Source: Rhizomonospora bruguierae
Lineage (GTDB): Bacteria; Actinomycetota; Actinomycetes; Mycobacteriales; Micromonosporaceae
Assembly (NCBI RefSeq): GCF_018397995.1
Contig: NZ_BBQH01000016.1
Coordinates: 1-64,000, forward strand
Length of the DNA stretch: 64,000 nucleotides
Direction: 5' to 3'
Numbering within the stretch: the stretch's first letter is position 1; the number at the start of each line of letters is the position of its first letter. This document shows positions 56,850-64,000 of the stretch, piece by piece. The notes below the pieces were generated by a model. The model searched no databases. It saw only the letters and a program-made list of their open reading frames with translations, and had not been told where the DNA came from. The position numbers and the translations under genes were made by a program.

Positions 56850-58028
56850 GTGAGGCAGCTGCGGGTCGCCATGGTGCACGGTGCGGCCGACCCCACCCGG
56901 GACGGCGTCGCGGACTACCTGTACCGGCTCGTCGGCGCGCTGTCGGCGGTGCGGGTCGAGGTGGCGCCGGTGATGGTCTGCCCGCGGGCCGGCGCCGGCG
57001 ACCGCTTCGAGGCGGCCGACTGGTGGCGGGCGGCGTGGCGGGCGGCCGCCGGGGTGCGGATGTTGCGCCCGGACCTGGTCCATGTCCAGTTCGCCCCGTC
57101 GGCGTACCGGTTCACCGGCGCGGCGGGGCTGCTCCCGCTGCTGGTCGGCCGGGGCGTGCCGCTGGTGACCACGCTGCACGAGTACGGGCGGCCGGGCGGC
57201 CCCCGGTGGTGGGAGCGGGCCAGCGGCTGGGACCGGGACAGCGGCCGGCTGGTGCGCGACAGCCGCGCCGTGGTGGTGACGAACGCCGGGCACGCCGCCG
57301 AACTGCGCGAGCGCACGGGCCGGGCGCCGGTGCTGGTCCCCATCGCGCCGAACGTCTCCGACGCCGGGGCCACCGACCGCGCGGCGGCCCTGCGCGCCCG
57401 CTGGGGCGTGCCGCCGGACGCCCGGCTCATCGCCTTCTTCGGCTTCGTGCACCCGGTCAAGGGGCTGCGCTACCTGCTGGCCGCCCTGCCCGAGCTGCGC
57501 CGGCGACACCCCACCCTGCACACGCTGGTGATCGGCGGCTTCACCTCGCAGGCGCTGCCGCGGGAGCAGGCCGAGGCGTACCGGGCCGACCTGGCCGCGC
57601 TGGCCGTGCGGCAGGGGGTGGCCGATGCGATCACGTTCACCGGGTACCTGCCGGCGGCGGACGTGTCGGCGGCGCTGCACGCGTGCGAGGCGGCGGTGCT
57701 GCCATTCGGTGAGGGCGTCACGACGAAGAGCGGGGCGCTGCTGACCACGCTCGCGCACCGGCTGCCGACCGCGGTCACCGTGCCGTACCGCCCCGACCCG
57801 GACCTGGTCGACGGCGCGACCGTGGCGGTCATCCCGCGACGCCGGGACGTGGCCGCGGTCACCGCCGCGGTCGACCGGTTGCTGCGGGACGGGAATCTGC
57901 GCCGCCGGCTCGCCGACGGCGGCGCGCGACTGGTCGCCGGGCGCCGCTGGTGCGACGTGGCGACCGCCCACCGCGACCTGTACGACATGCTGCTGGACCT
58001 GGAGCCGGCCCGTGACGCCGCCGGCTGA
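56850..58028 (+). CDS. Glycosyltransferase family 4/1 protein
   Basis: 392 residues, GT-B fold; GTG start 56850. N-terminal domain starts VAMVHGAADPTRDGVADYLY; the C-terminal domain has FFGFVHPVKGLRYLLAA (about 192) and the donor-binding acidic region PFGEGVTTKSGALL (about 286), where the usual E-x7-E is partly replaced. The stop overlaps the next gene, so it forms an operon with a second GT9 protein. It probably takes part in building a surface glycan. Confidence 0.9.
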   Translation: MRQLRVAMVHGAADPTRDGVADYLYRLVGALSAVRVEVAPVMVCPRAGAGDRFEAADWWRAAWRAAAGVRMLRPDLVHVQFAPSAYRFTGAAGLLPLLVGRGVPLVTTLHEYGRPGGPRWWERASGWDRDSGRLVRDSRAVVVTNAGHAAELRERTGRAPVLVPIAPNVSDAGATDRAAALRARWGVPPDARLIAFFGFVHPVKGLRYLLAALPELRRRHPTLHTLVIGGFTSQALPREQAEAYRADLAALAVRQGVADAITFTGYLPAADVSAALHACEAAVLPFGEGVTTKSGALLTTLAHRLPTAVTVPYRPDPDLVDGATVAVIPRRRDVAAVTAAVDRLLRDGNLRRRLADGGARLVAGRRWCDVATAHRDLYDMLLDLEPARDAAG

Positions 58029-59418
58029 GTCGCTGATCGGGAAGGGTTCGGTCATTGATCCGCCGCCCGAACCACCCCTCGTCGAGCCGCCGCCCGAGCC
58101 GCCGGTGGTGGAACCGCCGCCGCAGCCGCCGGTGGTGGAGCCGCCCCCCGAACCGCCGGTGGTGGAGCCGCCCCCCGAACCGCCCGTCGTGGAGCCGCCT
58201 GGCGAGTCGCCGGTGACCGACGTCCTGGTCGTGGACCTGCTCGGCGGCATCGGCGACCTGGTGATGGCGCTGCCGGTCATCCACGGCCTGGCGCAGCGGT
58301 ACCCGGCCGCGCGGCTGCGGGTGGTCACCCACGAGCCCGGGGCCGCGCTGCTGCGCGGCGACCCCGCGGTGGCCGAGGTCCGCACGCCCCGGCACGGCGG
58401 CCCGGGCGCGGAGCGCGCCGCCGTGGCCGAGGCCGTCGCCCGCCGCCGGCCCGATCTGGCGGTCACCACCACCCGGTACGACGGGATTCCGGCGCTGCTG
58501 ACGGCGACCGGGGCCCGGTGCGTCACCGACCTGTGGCGGAACCCGCCGCCGGACGAGCGGGTGGGGGAGCGGTACCTGCGGATCCTGCGCGCCGAGGGGC
58601 TCGGGGTGGTGCCCCGCGCGCCGCGGATCCGGTTGAGCGAGCGGGAGTTGCGGCGCGGCGAGCGGGCGCTGCCGGGCGGGCGCCGGCCGCCGCCGGTCGT
58701 GCTGGTCGTGGGCGCCGGCATGGCGGTCAAGCGGTGGCCGACGCGGCGCTGGCGGGACCTGTCCGCCTCGCTGCGCCGCACCGGCCACCCGGTGCTGACC
58801 GTCGCCCCGCCCGGTGCCGGCGCCGTCCGGGGCGGCCGTCTCGGCGGCGACCTGCGGGACCTGGCGGCGGCGTTCGCGGCCGTGGCCCGGCGGGGCGGCG
58901 TCGTGGTCGGTGCGGACACCGGCCCGCTGCGGATCGCCGCCGCCGTCGGCGCCGCGACCGTGGGCCTGTTCGGCCCCACCGACGCCCGGCGCTACGGGCT
59001 GACGACCCCCAGATCCGATGTGGACAGACCAGCGTCCGGTGTGGACATCCAGGGGATGCCGGGGTGCCCGCACCGCCGCCCGACCGCCATCACCGAACAG
59101 CCGTGCTGGTGGACGGCGAAGTGCCCGGTCGTCCGGGCGGCGGTACGGGCGGCGAGGCCGGCCTGCATGGCCGACATCGGGGTGCCGGCCGTGCTGGCCG
59201 CGGTGCGCTCCGCCCTACGGTCCACCCGCCGGCCGGTCTCCCGGTCGGCTCCGCGGGTCAGTGGGCCAAGGCGCCGGTTCAGAGGGCGGAGTAGCCGCGG
59301 GTCTGCGTCCACTGCGCCGCGGCGCTGTAGTCCATCCAGTAGCTGGCCTGGCCGTTCACGTACGCCGGATCGGCGATCCTCACCTGGTTGCCGTTGTCGC
59401 GGTAGCCCACGATCGTGA
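58012..59418 (+). CDS. GT9 protein with proline-rich N-terminal repeats
   Basis: 468 residues as read. Residues 17-61 are five 9-residue repeats of the type PPPEPPVVE (58060-58194), then a GT9 domain with LLGGIGDLVMALPVIHG (about 75) and VVGADTGPLRIAAAVGAATV (about 301), and the Cys segment PCWWTAKCP. After AVLAAVRSALRS (about 405) the sequence becomes Arg/Ser-rich and overlaps the convergent C39-fold gene by 140 bp, so the natural end may have been lost or shifted by an indel near 59230. GTG 58012 overlaps the upstream gene. Confidence 0.85.
   Translation: MTPPAESLIGKGSVIDPPPEPPLVEPPPEPPVVEPPPQPPVVEPPPEPPVVEPPPEPPVVEPPGESPVTDVLVVDLLGGIGDLVMALPVIHGLAQRYPAARLRVVTHEPGAALLRGDPAVAEVRTPRHGGPGAERAAVAEAVARRRPDLAVTTTRYDGIPALLTATGARCVTDLWRNPPPDERVGERYLRILRAEGLGVVPRAPRIRLSERELRRGERALPGGRRPPPVVLVVGAGMAVKRWPTRRWRDLSASLRRTGHPVLTVAPPGAGAVRGGRLGGDLRDLAAAFAAVARRGGVVVGADTGPLRIAAAVGAATVGLFGPTDARRYGLTTPRSDVDRPASGVDIQGMPGCPHRRPTAITEQPCWWTAKCPVVRAAVRAARPACMADIGVPAVLAAVRSALRSTRRPVSRSAPRVSGPRRRFRGRSSRGSASTAPRRCSPSSSWPGRSRTPDRRSSPGCRCRGSPRS
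58060..58194 (+). repeat. 27-bp coding tandem repeat
   Basis: Five head-to-tail 27-bp units encoding PPPEPPVVE with small changes (L for V, Q for E). Such repeats gain and lose units easily. The encoded stretch is probably an extended linker. Confidence 0.85.
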
Positions 59419-60001
59419 GGTAGTGCCCGCCCGGGTAGTCGTGCACGACGCCATCCACATCGGAGGCCGCGCCCGCGATGTTCGCCACCACCGGGAACCC
59501 GGAGGTGATCGACTGCACCACGTCGTCGCGCATCCGCTCCGTGTCGGACTGGCTGGCCCGCGGCCCGATGTGCCGGCTGCCGTACCGGTCGGTGCCGTAC
59601 ATGTTCAGCACCCGGGTCACGTCGTCGATCGAGTCGGTGCCGTTGACCGTGGTGCCCAGCCGGCCGGCCACGGTCTCCTGGTCCGGGAAGTACCCGCGGG
59701 ACGAGACGGCGATCCGGGTGGCGCCCGGCCCGCAGTACCAGCCGTTGATCTGGGCCTGGTAGTCGTACTTCAGCTGCTTGGCCACCGGCGCCGGGCGCTG
59801 CGCCCGCTCCGCCGGCCGCTCGATCCGGTCGAGGGTCATCGCCGCGATCGAGGTGTCCCCGCCCACCGGCGGGGCGGTCTGCCCGCGGGTCACGTCGGCG
59901 ATGGCGCCGAGCGAGAAGACGGACAGCAGGCCGGCGGCGGTGGCCGCCACCTTCAGCCGGTTGCCCTCCAGGGCGTCCCGGAGCGTGCGAATAGCGTTCA
60001 C
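59279..60001 (-). CDS. Secreted C39-fold peptidase
   Basis: 240 residues from GTG 60001 with GGAAGGAG upstream. N-terminal membrane helix/signal (VAATAAGLLSVFSLGAIA), a linker, then a Peptidase_C39-like domain with catalytic Cys in INGWYCGPGATRIA (about 90), His in GGHYLTIVGYRD (about 192) and Asp in RIADPAY. It is not linked to the lanthipeptide exporter and stands alone. Its long leader carries a ydaO-type riboswitch, and in actinobacteria these control cell-wall hydrolases and secreted wall-associated proteins, so a role in wall remodelling is likely. Confidence 0.88.
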   Translation of the reverse strand: MNAIRTLRDALEGNRLKVAATAAGLLSVFSLGAIADVTRGQTAPPVGGDTSIAAMTLDRIERPAERAQRPAPVAKQLKYDYQAQINGWYCGPGATRIAVSSRGYFPDQETVAGRLGTTVNGTDSIDDVTRVLNMYGTDRYGSRHIGPRASQSDTERMRDDVVQSITSGFPVVANIAGAASDVDGVVHDYPGGHYLTIVGYRDNGNQVRIADPAYVNGQASYWMDYSAAAQWTQTRGYSAL

Positions 60002-60020
60002 CGAGGAACTCCTTCCACGA

Positions 60021-60165
60021 CGCCTACCGGGTTAGCTGACGGGTTCGGGCGGGAAAGAGCGCCCTACCGCGTGCGATACGCGGATTCACCCCAGGAACCT
60101 GGGTCCCCGGCTCGCGCGGGTGCGCGACTCGGCGGTGCCCCGCGCCGTCGGTTTGACGGCCAGCG
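60021..60165 (-). ncRNA. ydaO-yuaA riboswitch (c-di-AMP)
   Basis: The leader of the C39-fold gene, read on the minus strand, contains the conserved pieces of this class in order: GGGGTGAATCCGCG, then AGGGCGCTCTTTCCCG, then CCGAACCCGTCAGCTAACCC and GGTAGGCG ending at 60021, 20 nt before the GTG start. The 5' boundary near 60165 is approximate. c-di-AMP binding is known to turn such genes off. The rest of 60166-60349 holds no gene. Confidence 0.85.
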
Positions 60166-60349
60166 GACGAGGCACGGGTCGAGGGTACTGGCCGGTCACC
60201 CGGTAGCAAGGCGGCCGCCGACCCGCCGGCCACCGCTTCCACCTCCCGCGGCACAGGCGTCACGCCAGCGGTCCCGAGTAACACCGAGGGTGGTAATCCG
60301 CCCGGATAATTTCTTCGGCCCGTCGTACCCCGGCCGTAGCATCCGCCCC

Positions 60350-60886
60350 ATGCCGAACAGTGGACCCGCGGTGCAGGAGCCGCCCCGCACCCTGGCCGAC
60401 CCCGCCGACCTGCTGGCGGGGTACCTCGACTTCTACCGGGCCGCGGTGCTGCGCAAGCTCTCGGGGCTGACCGAGCAGCAGGCGCGGCGCAGCGTGGTCC
60501 CGTCCGGCTGGTCACCGCTGGAGCTGGTGGTGCACCTGATGTGGGTGGAGCGGCGGTGGCTGTGCTGGGGCTTCCTGGCGGAGCCGACGCCCGAGCCCTG
60601 GGGCGACAACGGCCCCGGCGCCGGGCCGCACGGGCGCTGGCAGGTCCCTGCGGAGGTGACGATGGCGCAGGCGCTGGAGCGCTTCACCGAGCAGTGCGAG
60701 CGGTCCCGGCAGATCGTGGCGGGGGTGCCGCTGGCGCGCCGGGCCGCGCTGGGCGGCCGGTTCCCCACCCCGGAGAAGGCACCCACGCTCGGCTGGATCC
60801 TGTTCCACGTGCTCCAGGAGTACGCCCGCCACGCCGGGCACCTGGACGTGGCCCGGGAAATCATGGACGGGACGACGGGCGAGTAG
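60350..60886 (+). CDS. DinB-fold (DUF664) protein
   Basis: 178 residues with the four-helix DinB fold. Likely metal ligands are His in ELVVHLMWVERRW (about 62) and the His pair in YARHAGHLDVAREIMDG (about 163). ATG 60350. Relatives include mycothiol-dependent transferases, but many have no known substrate. It is convergent with the next gene and overlaps it by 26 bp. Confidence 0.85.
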   Translation: MPNSGPAVQEPPRTLADPADLLAGYLDFYRAAVLRKLSGLTEQQARRSVVPSGWSPLELVVHLMWVERRWLCWGFLAEPTPEPWGDNGPGAGPHGRWQVPAEVTMAQALERFTEQCERSRQIVAGVPLARRAALGGRFPTPEKAPTLGWILFHVLQEYARHAGHLDVAREIMDGTTGE

Positions 60887-61595
60887 CCGGCGGTTCGGCT
60901 CGCGGTTCCGCGGGCCCGGTGAGCCGCCAGTACTGCCGCCGGTTCGCGTCCCGGACCACCACGCCGAGCCGGGCCAGCTCGCCGCGCAGCTCCGCCACGT
61001 CCGCGCTTTCGCCGGCCCGCTGGGCGCGCTCCCGGGCGCTGAACAGGGCGTCGGCGCCGACGGGCAGGGCCGGCTCGCCGGGCACCCAGCGCCGGTACGC
61101 GTCGGCGAACGGGTCGCCGTCCGGGCGCCACGGGTAGCCCCGCGCGGTGAACGCGGCGGCCAGCGGCCCGGCGTCCAGGTCACACGCCTCGCGGGTCAGC
61201 TCGGCGCCGTCCGGACCGAGCAGCACGAGATCCTTGCCGTCCAGAAACGCGGCCGCGACGGCGCGGCGGGCGCGGCTGTTCGGCTCGCCGCCCGGCCGGC
61301 TCGTGGCCACCACGTCCCAGTCCACGGCGACGGTCAGGCTGTCCCGGTGCGCGGCGTACGAGAGGGCGAGCCCGGCGACGCCGCCGAGGGCCAGCGCGCC
61401 GAGCGTGGCGGCCGGCTCCGGCACCGCGTGGATCAGCCGGAACACCAGCCGCAGTGGCAGCCAGCGCAGGTCCAGCAGCCAACCGGCGGCGCGGACGAGC
61501 AGCCAACCGGCCGCGGCGCCGGCGGCCGGCGGGACGGTCCAGACCAGCGAGGTGACCCACCGGGGCCGGCTGACGACGATGCGAGGGGCGTCCAC
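60861..61595 (-). CDS. YqeB-like membrane protein
   Basis: 244 residues. Two N-terminal membrane regions (VPPAAGAAAGWLLVRAAGWL and LGALALGGVAGLALSY), then a cytoplasmic domain with VAAAFLDGKDLVLLGPDGAE and the C-terminal VVVRDANRRQYWRL, as in actinobacterial YqeB-type proteins. The function is unknown. It overlaps the convergent DinB-fold gene slightly. Confidence 0.8.
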   Translation of the reverse strand: MDAPRIVVSRPRWVTSLVWTVPPAAGAAAGWLLVRAAGWLLDLRWLPLRLVFRLIHAVPEPAATLGALALGGVAGLALSYAAHRDSLTVAVDWDVVATSRPGGEPNSRARRAVAAAFLDGKDLVLLGPDGAELTREACDLDAGPLAAAFTARGYPWRPDGDPFADAYRRWVPGEPALPVGADALFSARERAQRAGESADVAELRGELARLGVVVRDANRRQYWRLTGPAEPRAEPPATRPSSRP

Positions 61596-61701
61596 GGTGA
61601 CGAGTGTCCCGGGGCGATCGCGCCCGGTGACACCCGTCTTAAGTCAACACCTCGCGCCGAAGGTCGACGCCCCCGGCACCGGGGATTGCCGCGCGGCCGG
61701 T

Positions 61702-62568
61702 TCAGGTGCCGCGGACCACCGCGACCGGACAGGAGGCGTGGTTCATCAGCGCGCGGCTGACCGAGCCGAGCAGCAGCCCGGCGAAGCCGCCGTGGCCGCG
61801 CGAGCCGACCACCACCAGCCGCGCCCGCTCGGCCGCGTCGAGCATCGCGTTGACCGGGCGGTCGTAGACGAAGCTCTCCTCGACCTCCACGTCCGGGTAC
61901 CGGGCGCGGGGCCCGGCCAGCCGCTCGTGCAGCGCCTTGCGCACCGACTCGGTCAGTCGGTCGGGGTCGGTCAGCGGCGGCGGGACCCCGTCGCCCGGGG
62001 GCGGCGCCCACGCGGTGACCACCCGCAGCTTGACCCCGGCGGCGTCGGCCTGCGACAGCGCGAAGTCCAGCGCCAGCATCGAGCCGTCCGACCCGTCGAC
62101 GCCGGCCACCACCGGCGCCTGCCGGTCCTCGCCGCGGACCACCACCACCGGGCTCGCGGCGTGGCTGGCCACCGCCGTGGTGGTCGAGCCGAGCAGGAAG
62201 TCCCGCACCCCGCCGTGCCCCCCGTCGCCCAGGACCAGCATGCGGGCCTCCGCCGACCGGTCGCGCAGCACCTCCGCCGCCTGCCCCGGGCACAGCTCGC
62301 CGGTGACCTCCACGTCCGGCCGGCGCGCCCCGGCGCTGACCACCGCGGCGTCCAGGCTGCGCTGCGCGCCGCGCCGGACCTCGCCGTCCGGCCAGCCGGC
62401 CGCGATCGGGACCAGCGGGTTGGCCACGCCGGGCCACTCCAGCGCCCGGGTCAGGCGGACCGGGGCCACCAGCAGAGCCGCCTCGTCCAGCGCCCAGTCC
62501 ACAGCGCGGTGGGCACCGGCGGAGTCGTCGGTGCCCACCACGATTGGCCGGTCGTCGGTCGGGTTCAT
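61702..62568 (-). CDS. Universal stress protein, two UspA domains
   Basis: 288 residues with tandem UspA domains. Nucleotide-binding signatures are visible in both: LGDGGHGGVRDFLLGSTT (first) and VGSRGHGGFAGLLLGSVS (second). The start overlaps the upstream L,D-transpeptidase stop by ATGA. Double-domain forms are common in actinobacteria and respond to hypoxia and other stresses in Mycobacterium; the trigger here is unknown. Confidence 0.93.
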   Translation of the reverse strand: MNPTDDRPIVVGTDDSAGAHRAVDWALDEAALLVAPVRLTRALEWPGVANPLVPIAAGWPDGEVRRGAQRSLDAAVVSAGARRPDVEVTGELCPGQAAEVLRDRSAEARMLVLGDGGHGGVRDFLLGSTTTAVASHAASPVVVVRGEDRQAPVVAGVDGSDGSMLALDFALSQADAAGVKLRVVTAWAPPPGDGVPPPLTDPDRLTESVRKALHERLAGPRARYPDVEVEESFVYDRPVNAMLDAAERARLVVVGSRGHGGFAGLLLGSVSRALMNHASCPVAVVRGT

Positions 62569-63839
62569 CGTCCGTTGTTCGCCGGGGTCGCCGGGACACC
62601 GGACCGCTCGGCCGCGGCCGGCGGCGGGGTGGTGGCCTTCGGCGGCGCCGGCTTGTGCACCGCCGCGAGTTCGGACGGTACCGGCAGGGCGCTGCCCTTC
62701 ACGTACTCCGGCCAGCTGAGGTCCCAGGCGGTCCAGCCGTTGCCCTGGGTCAGCTTCGTGCCGGTGCCTTTGATCGTCACCTGGTCGCCGACGTGCGTGA
62801 CCTTCATCAGGTAGTTGGCGTCCTCATCGGAGACGTTGGTGCAGCCGTGCGAGACGTTGTCGTAGCCCTGGTCGCCCGTCGACCACGGCGCCGCGTGGAT
62901 GAACTCGCCGCCGTTGGTCAACCGCTGCGCGTCGTTCACCTGCACCACGTACCCGCCGTCGGGCTCACCGCGGGTGTCGAAGATGGTGCTGTTGAACTTC
63001 TCCATGATCACCATCTTGCCGCTGGACGTGGGCGTGCTCGACTTGCCCAGGCTGACCGGGATCTTCTTGAGCGTCTTGTCGTCCCGGGTCACGGTCATCT
63101 GGTGGGTCCTGTCGTCAATGGACAGGAAGACCGGGTGTTGGACCACCGAGGCGCTGGCCGTCCAGTCCTTGTCCCCGTACTGGCCGTTGCCCATCGGCAG
63201 GCCCGCCAGGCCGGCGCGCATGCTGATCTTCGTGCCCGGCTTCCAGTAGTCCTGCGCCCGGTAGTACACCTGCGAGCCGTCCGGCACCCACGACCAGACG
63301 CCCGGCTGGCTCGGCGTGGTGTCCACCCACAGCCGGTTCTGCACCGCCGCGCGCTGCGCCTTCGGCACCGGCGGATCGAACGACACCGCTACCGGCATGG
63401 CCACGCCGTACGCCTCGCCGGTACGCAGGTAGCTGAATGTCGTGGTGCTCTTGTCCGGCTTATTCATCGTCGTGAACTGGGTGGTTGCCGTCGAACTCTG
63501 ACCGCTGTCGTTGCGCGCGGTCACCGTCGCCGAGTACCGCTGCTTGTACTTCAGCGGCTTGCTCGGCACCCACGCGGAGCCGTCCGGCCGCATCGTGCCG
63601 TCCAGCTTCGCGCCCGCCGCGTCGGTGACCGTCACCGCCGCGACCTTGCCGTGTGTCACCTTCGTGCCGATTTCTGCGCTGATGGGAACCTTCTGCCCTC
63701 CGGTGGCCGGGCTCACCGCGACGTCGGGAGCTGCCGGCTTCACCCCGGGCACCAAATCCTTGCCCGTACAGCCGGCGAGCGCCAACGGCGCCGCGATAAC
63801 CGCCGCCAGGAGCGGTCCCGTGTGCTGCCTCAGTCCCAT
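62565..63839 (-). CDS. L,D-transpeptidase lipoprotein
   Basis: 424 residues. Lipoprotein signal with lipobox LALAGC (Cys about residue 24), two Ig-like domains (about 40-240) and a YkuD catalytic domain with His in FIHAAPW and the SHGCTN motif carrying the catalytic Cys. It makes 3-3 cross-links in peptidoglycan outside the cell. The layout matches mycobacterial LdtMt2-like proteins. CAGGAGAC precedes ATG 63839. Confidence 0.94.
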   Translation of the reverse strand: MGLRQHTGPLLAAVIAAPLALAGCTGKDLVPGVKPAAPDVAVSPATGGQKVPISAEIGTKVTHGKVAAVTVTDAAGAKLDGTMRPDGSAWVPSKPLKYKQRYSATVTARNDSGQSSTATTQFTTMNKPDKSTTTFSYLRTGEAYGVAMPVAVSFDPPVPKAQRAAVQNRLWVDTTPSQPGVWSWVPDGSQVYYRAQDYWKPGTKISMRAGLAGLPMGNGQYGDKDWTASASVVQHPVFLSIDDRTHQMTVTRDDKTLKKIPVSLGKSSTPTSSGKMVIMEKFNSTIFDTRGEPDGGYVVQVNDAQRLTNGGEFIHAAPWSTGDQGYDNVSHGCTNVSDEDANYLMKVTHVGDQVTIKGTGTKLTQGNGWTAWDLSWPEYVKGSALPVPSELAAVHKPAPPKATTPPPAAAERSGVPATPANNGR

Positions 63840-63919
63840 GTCTCCTGTCTAGCCCGGCACCGGAGGGACGCCCTCCCCGCGCGGGCCATTTCATCCCGTG
63901 CGGGTGACGGGCACGAGCG

Positions 63920-64000
63920 TCAACGCGTTGGATCGACCAGGGTGCCGGCCGCGTCGCGGGAGCGGGCGTGCAGCGCGCGGACCACGTCGTCCCGGTGTTC
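63920..64000 (-). CDS. C-terminal end of a gene running off the window
   Basis: The minus strand gives an open frame entering from the right edge and stopping at 63920-63922: EHRDDVVRALHARSRDAAGT, then LVDPTR and TGA. Third positions are G/C-rich. Too little is present to name a function. Confidence 0.55.
   Translation of the reverse strand, partial: EHRDDVVRALHARSRDAAGTLVDPTR

Noticed and set aside
1-64000. CRISPR arrays, tRNA or rRNA genes, phage attachment sites
   Set aside because: No regularly spaced repeats, cloverleaf-like sequences or integrase genes were found by eye; a covariance-model scan was not possible.

Overview
The window is high-GC actinomycete DNA with strong G/C bias at third codon positions, AGGAG-type ribosome sites, ATGA-overlapping operons and GTG/TTG starts. 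Gene content (secreted CBM32 glycosidases, LacI-controlled sugar regulons, class II lanthipeptides) fits Micromonosporaceae or a close relative; this is an inference from content, not a database result.

Layout. 0.1-2.5 kb: a lower-GC terpene synthase/cytochrome P450 operon on the minus strand. 2.66-4.15 kb: wrecked IS3, IS110 and IS1634 transposases. 4.3-24.1 kb: a complete L-rhamnose system: two secreted GH78 alpha-L-rhamnosidases, a LacI regulator, an ABC importer (rhaTPQS), mutarotase, isomerase, a bifunctional rhamnulose-1-phosphate aldolase/dehydrogenase, a stand-alone HTH protein and rhamnulokinase. Four copies of a TGAAACGTTTCA-like operator link the regulator, the importer operon and the first rhamnosidase.

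24.3-29.3 kb: a second IS graveyard (ISAs1, IS1380, IS630-like and another DDE remnant), broken MFS and APC transporters, and one intact lower-GC flavin oxidoreductase.

29.6-48.3 kb: a class II lanthipeptide locus. It has an XRE-SARP-NB-ARC-TPR regulator (frameshifted in this sequence), a LuxR-type regulator, two precursor/LanM pairs, a small membrane protein and a C39-peptidase ABC exporter. It is followed by a second peptide module: a Cys-rich 67-residue peptide with an Ala-Ala-Ala site, a thioredoxin-fold protein, an ABC exporter without C39 domain, an S26 signal peptidase and a MauE/DoxX-type redox membrane protein. All three small peptide genes are followed by a strong hairpin before the next gene. 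The second module is the best candidate for an undescribed system.

48.4-55.2 kb: a CebR-like LacI regulator, a large CBM32/GH16-like/GH-A-barrel secreted protein and a GH1 beta-glucosidase, tied together by three copies of GGAGAGCGCTCTCC. 55.2-64 kb: housekeeping and envelope genes: a PspC-domain protein, three glycosyltransferases, a C39-fold peptidase behind a ydaO-type (c-di-AMP) riboswitch, a DinB-fold protein, a YqeB-like membrane protein, a universal stress protein, an L,D-transpeptidase and the tail of one further gene.
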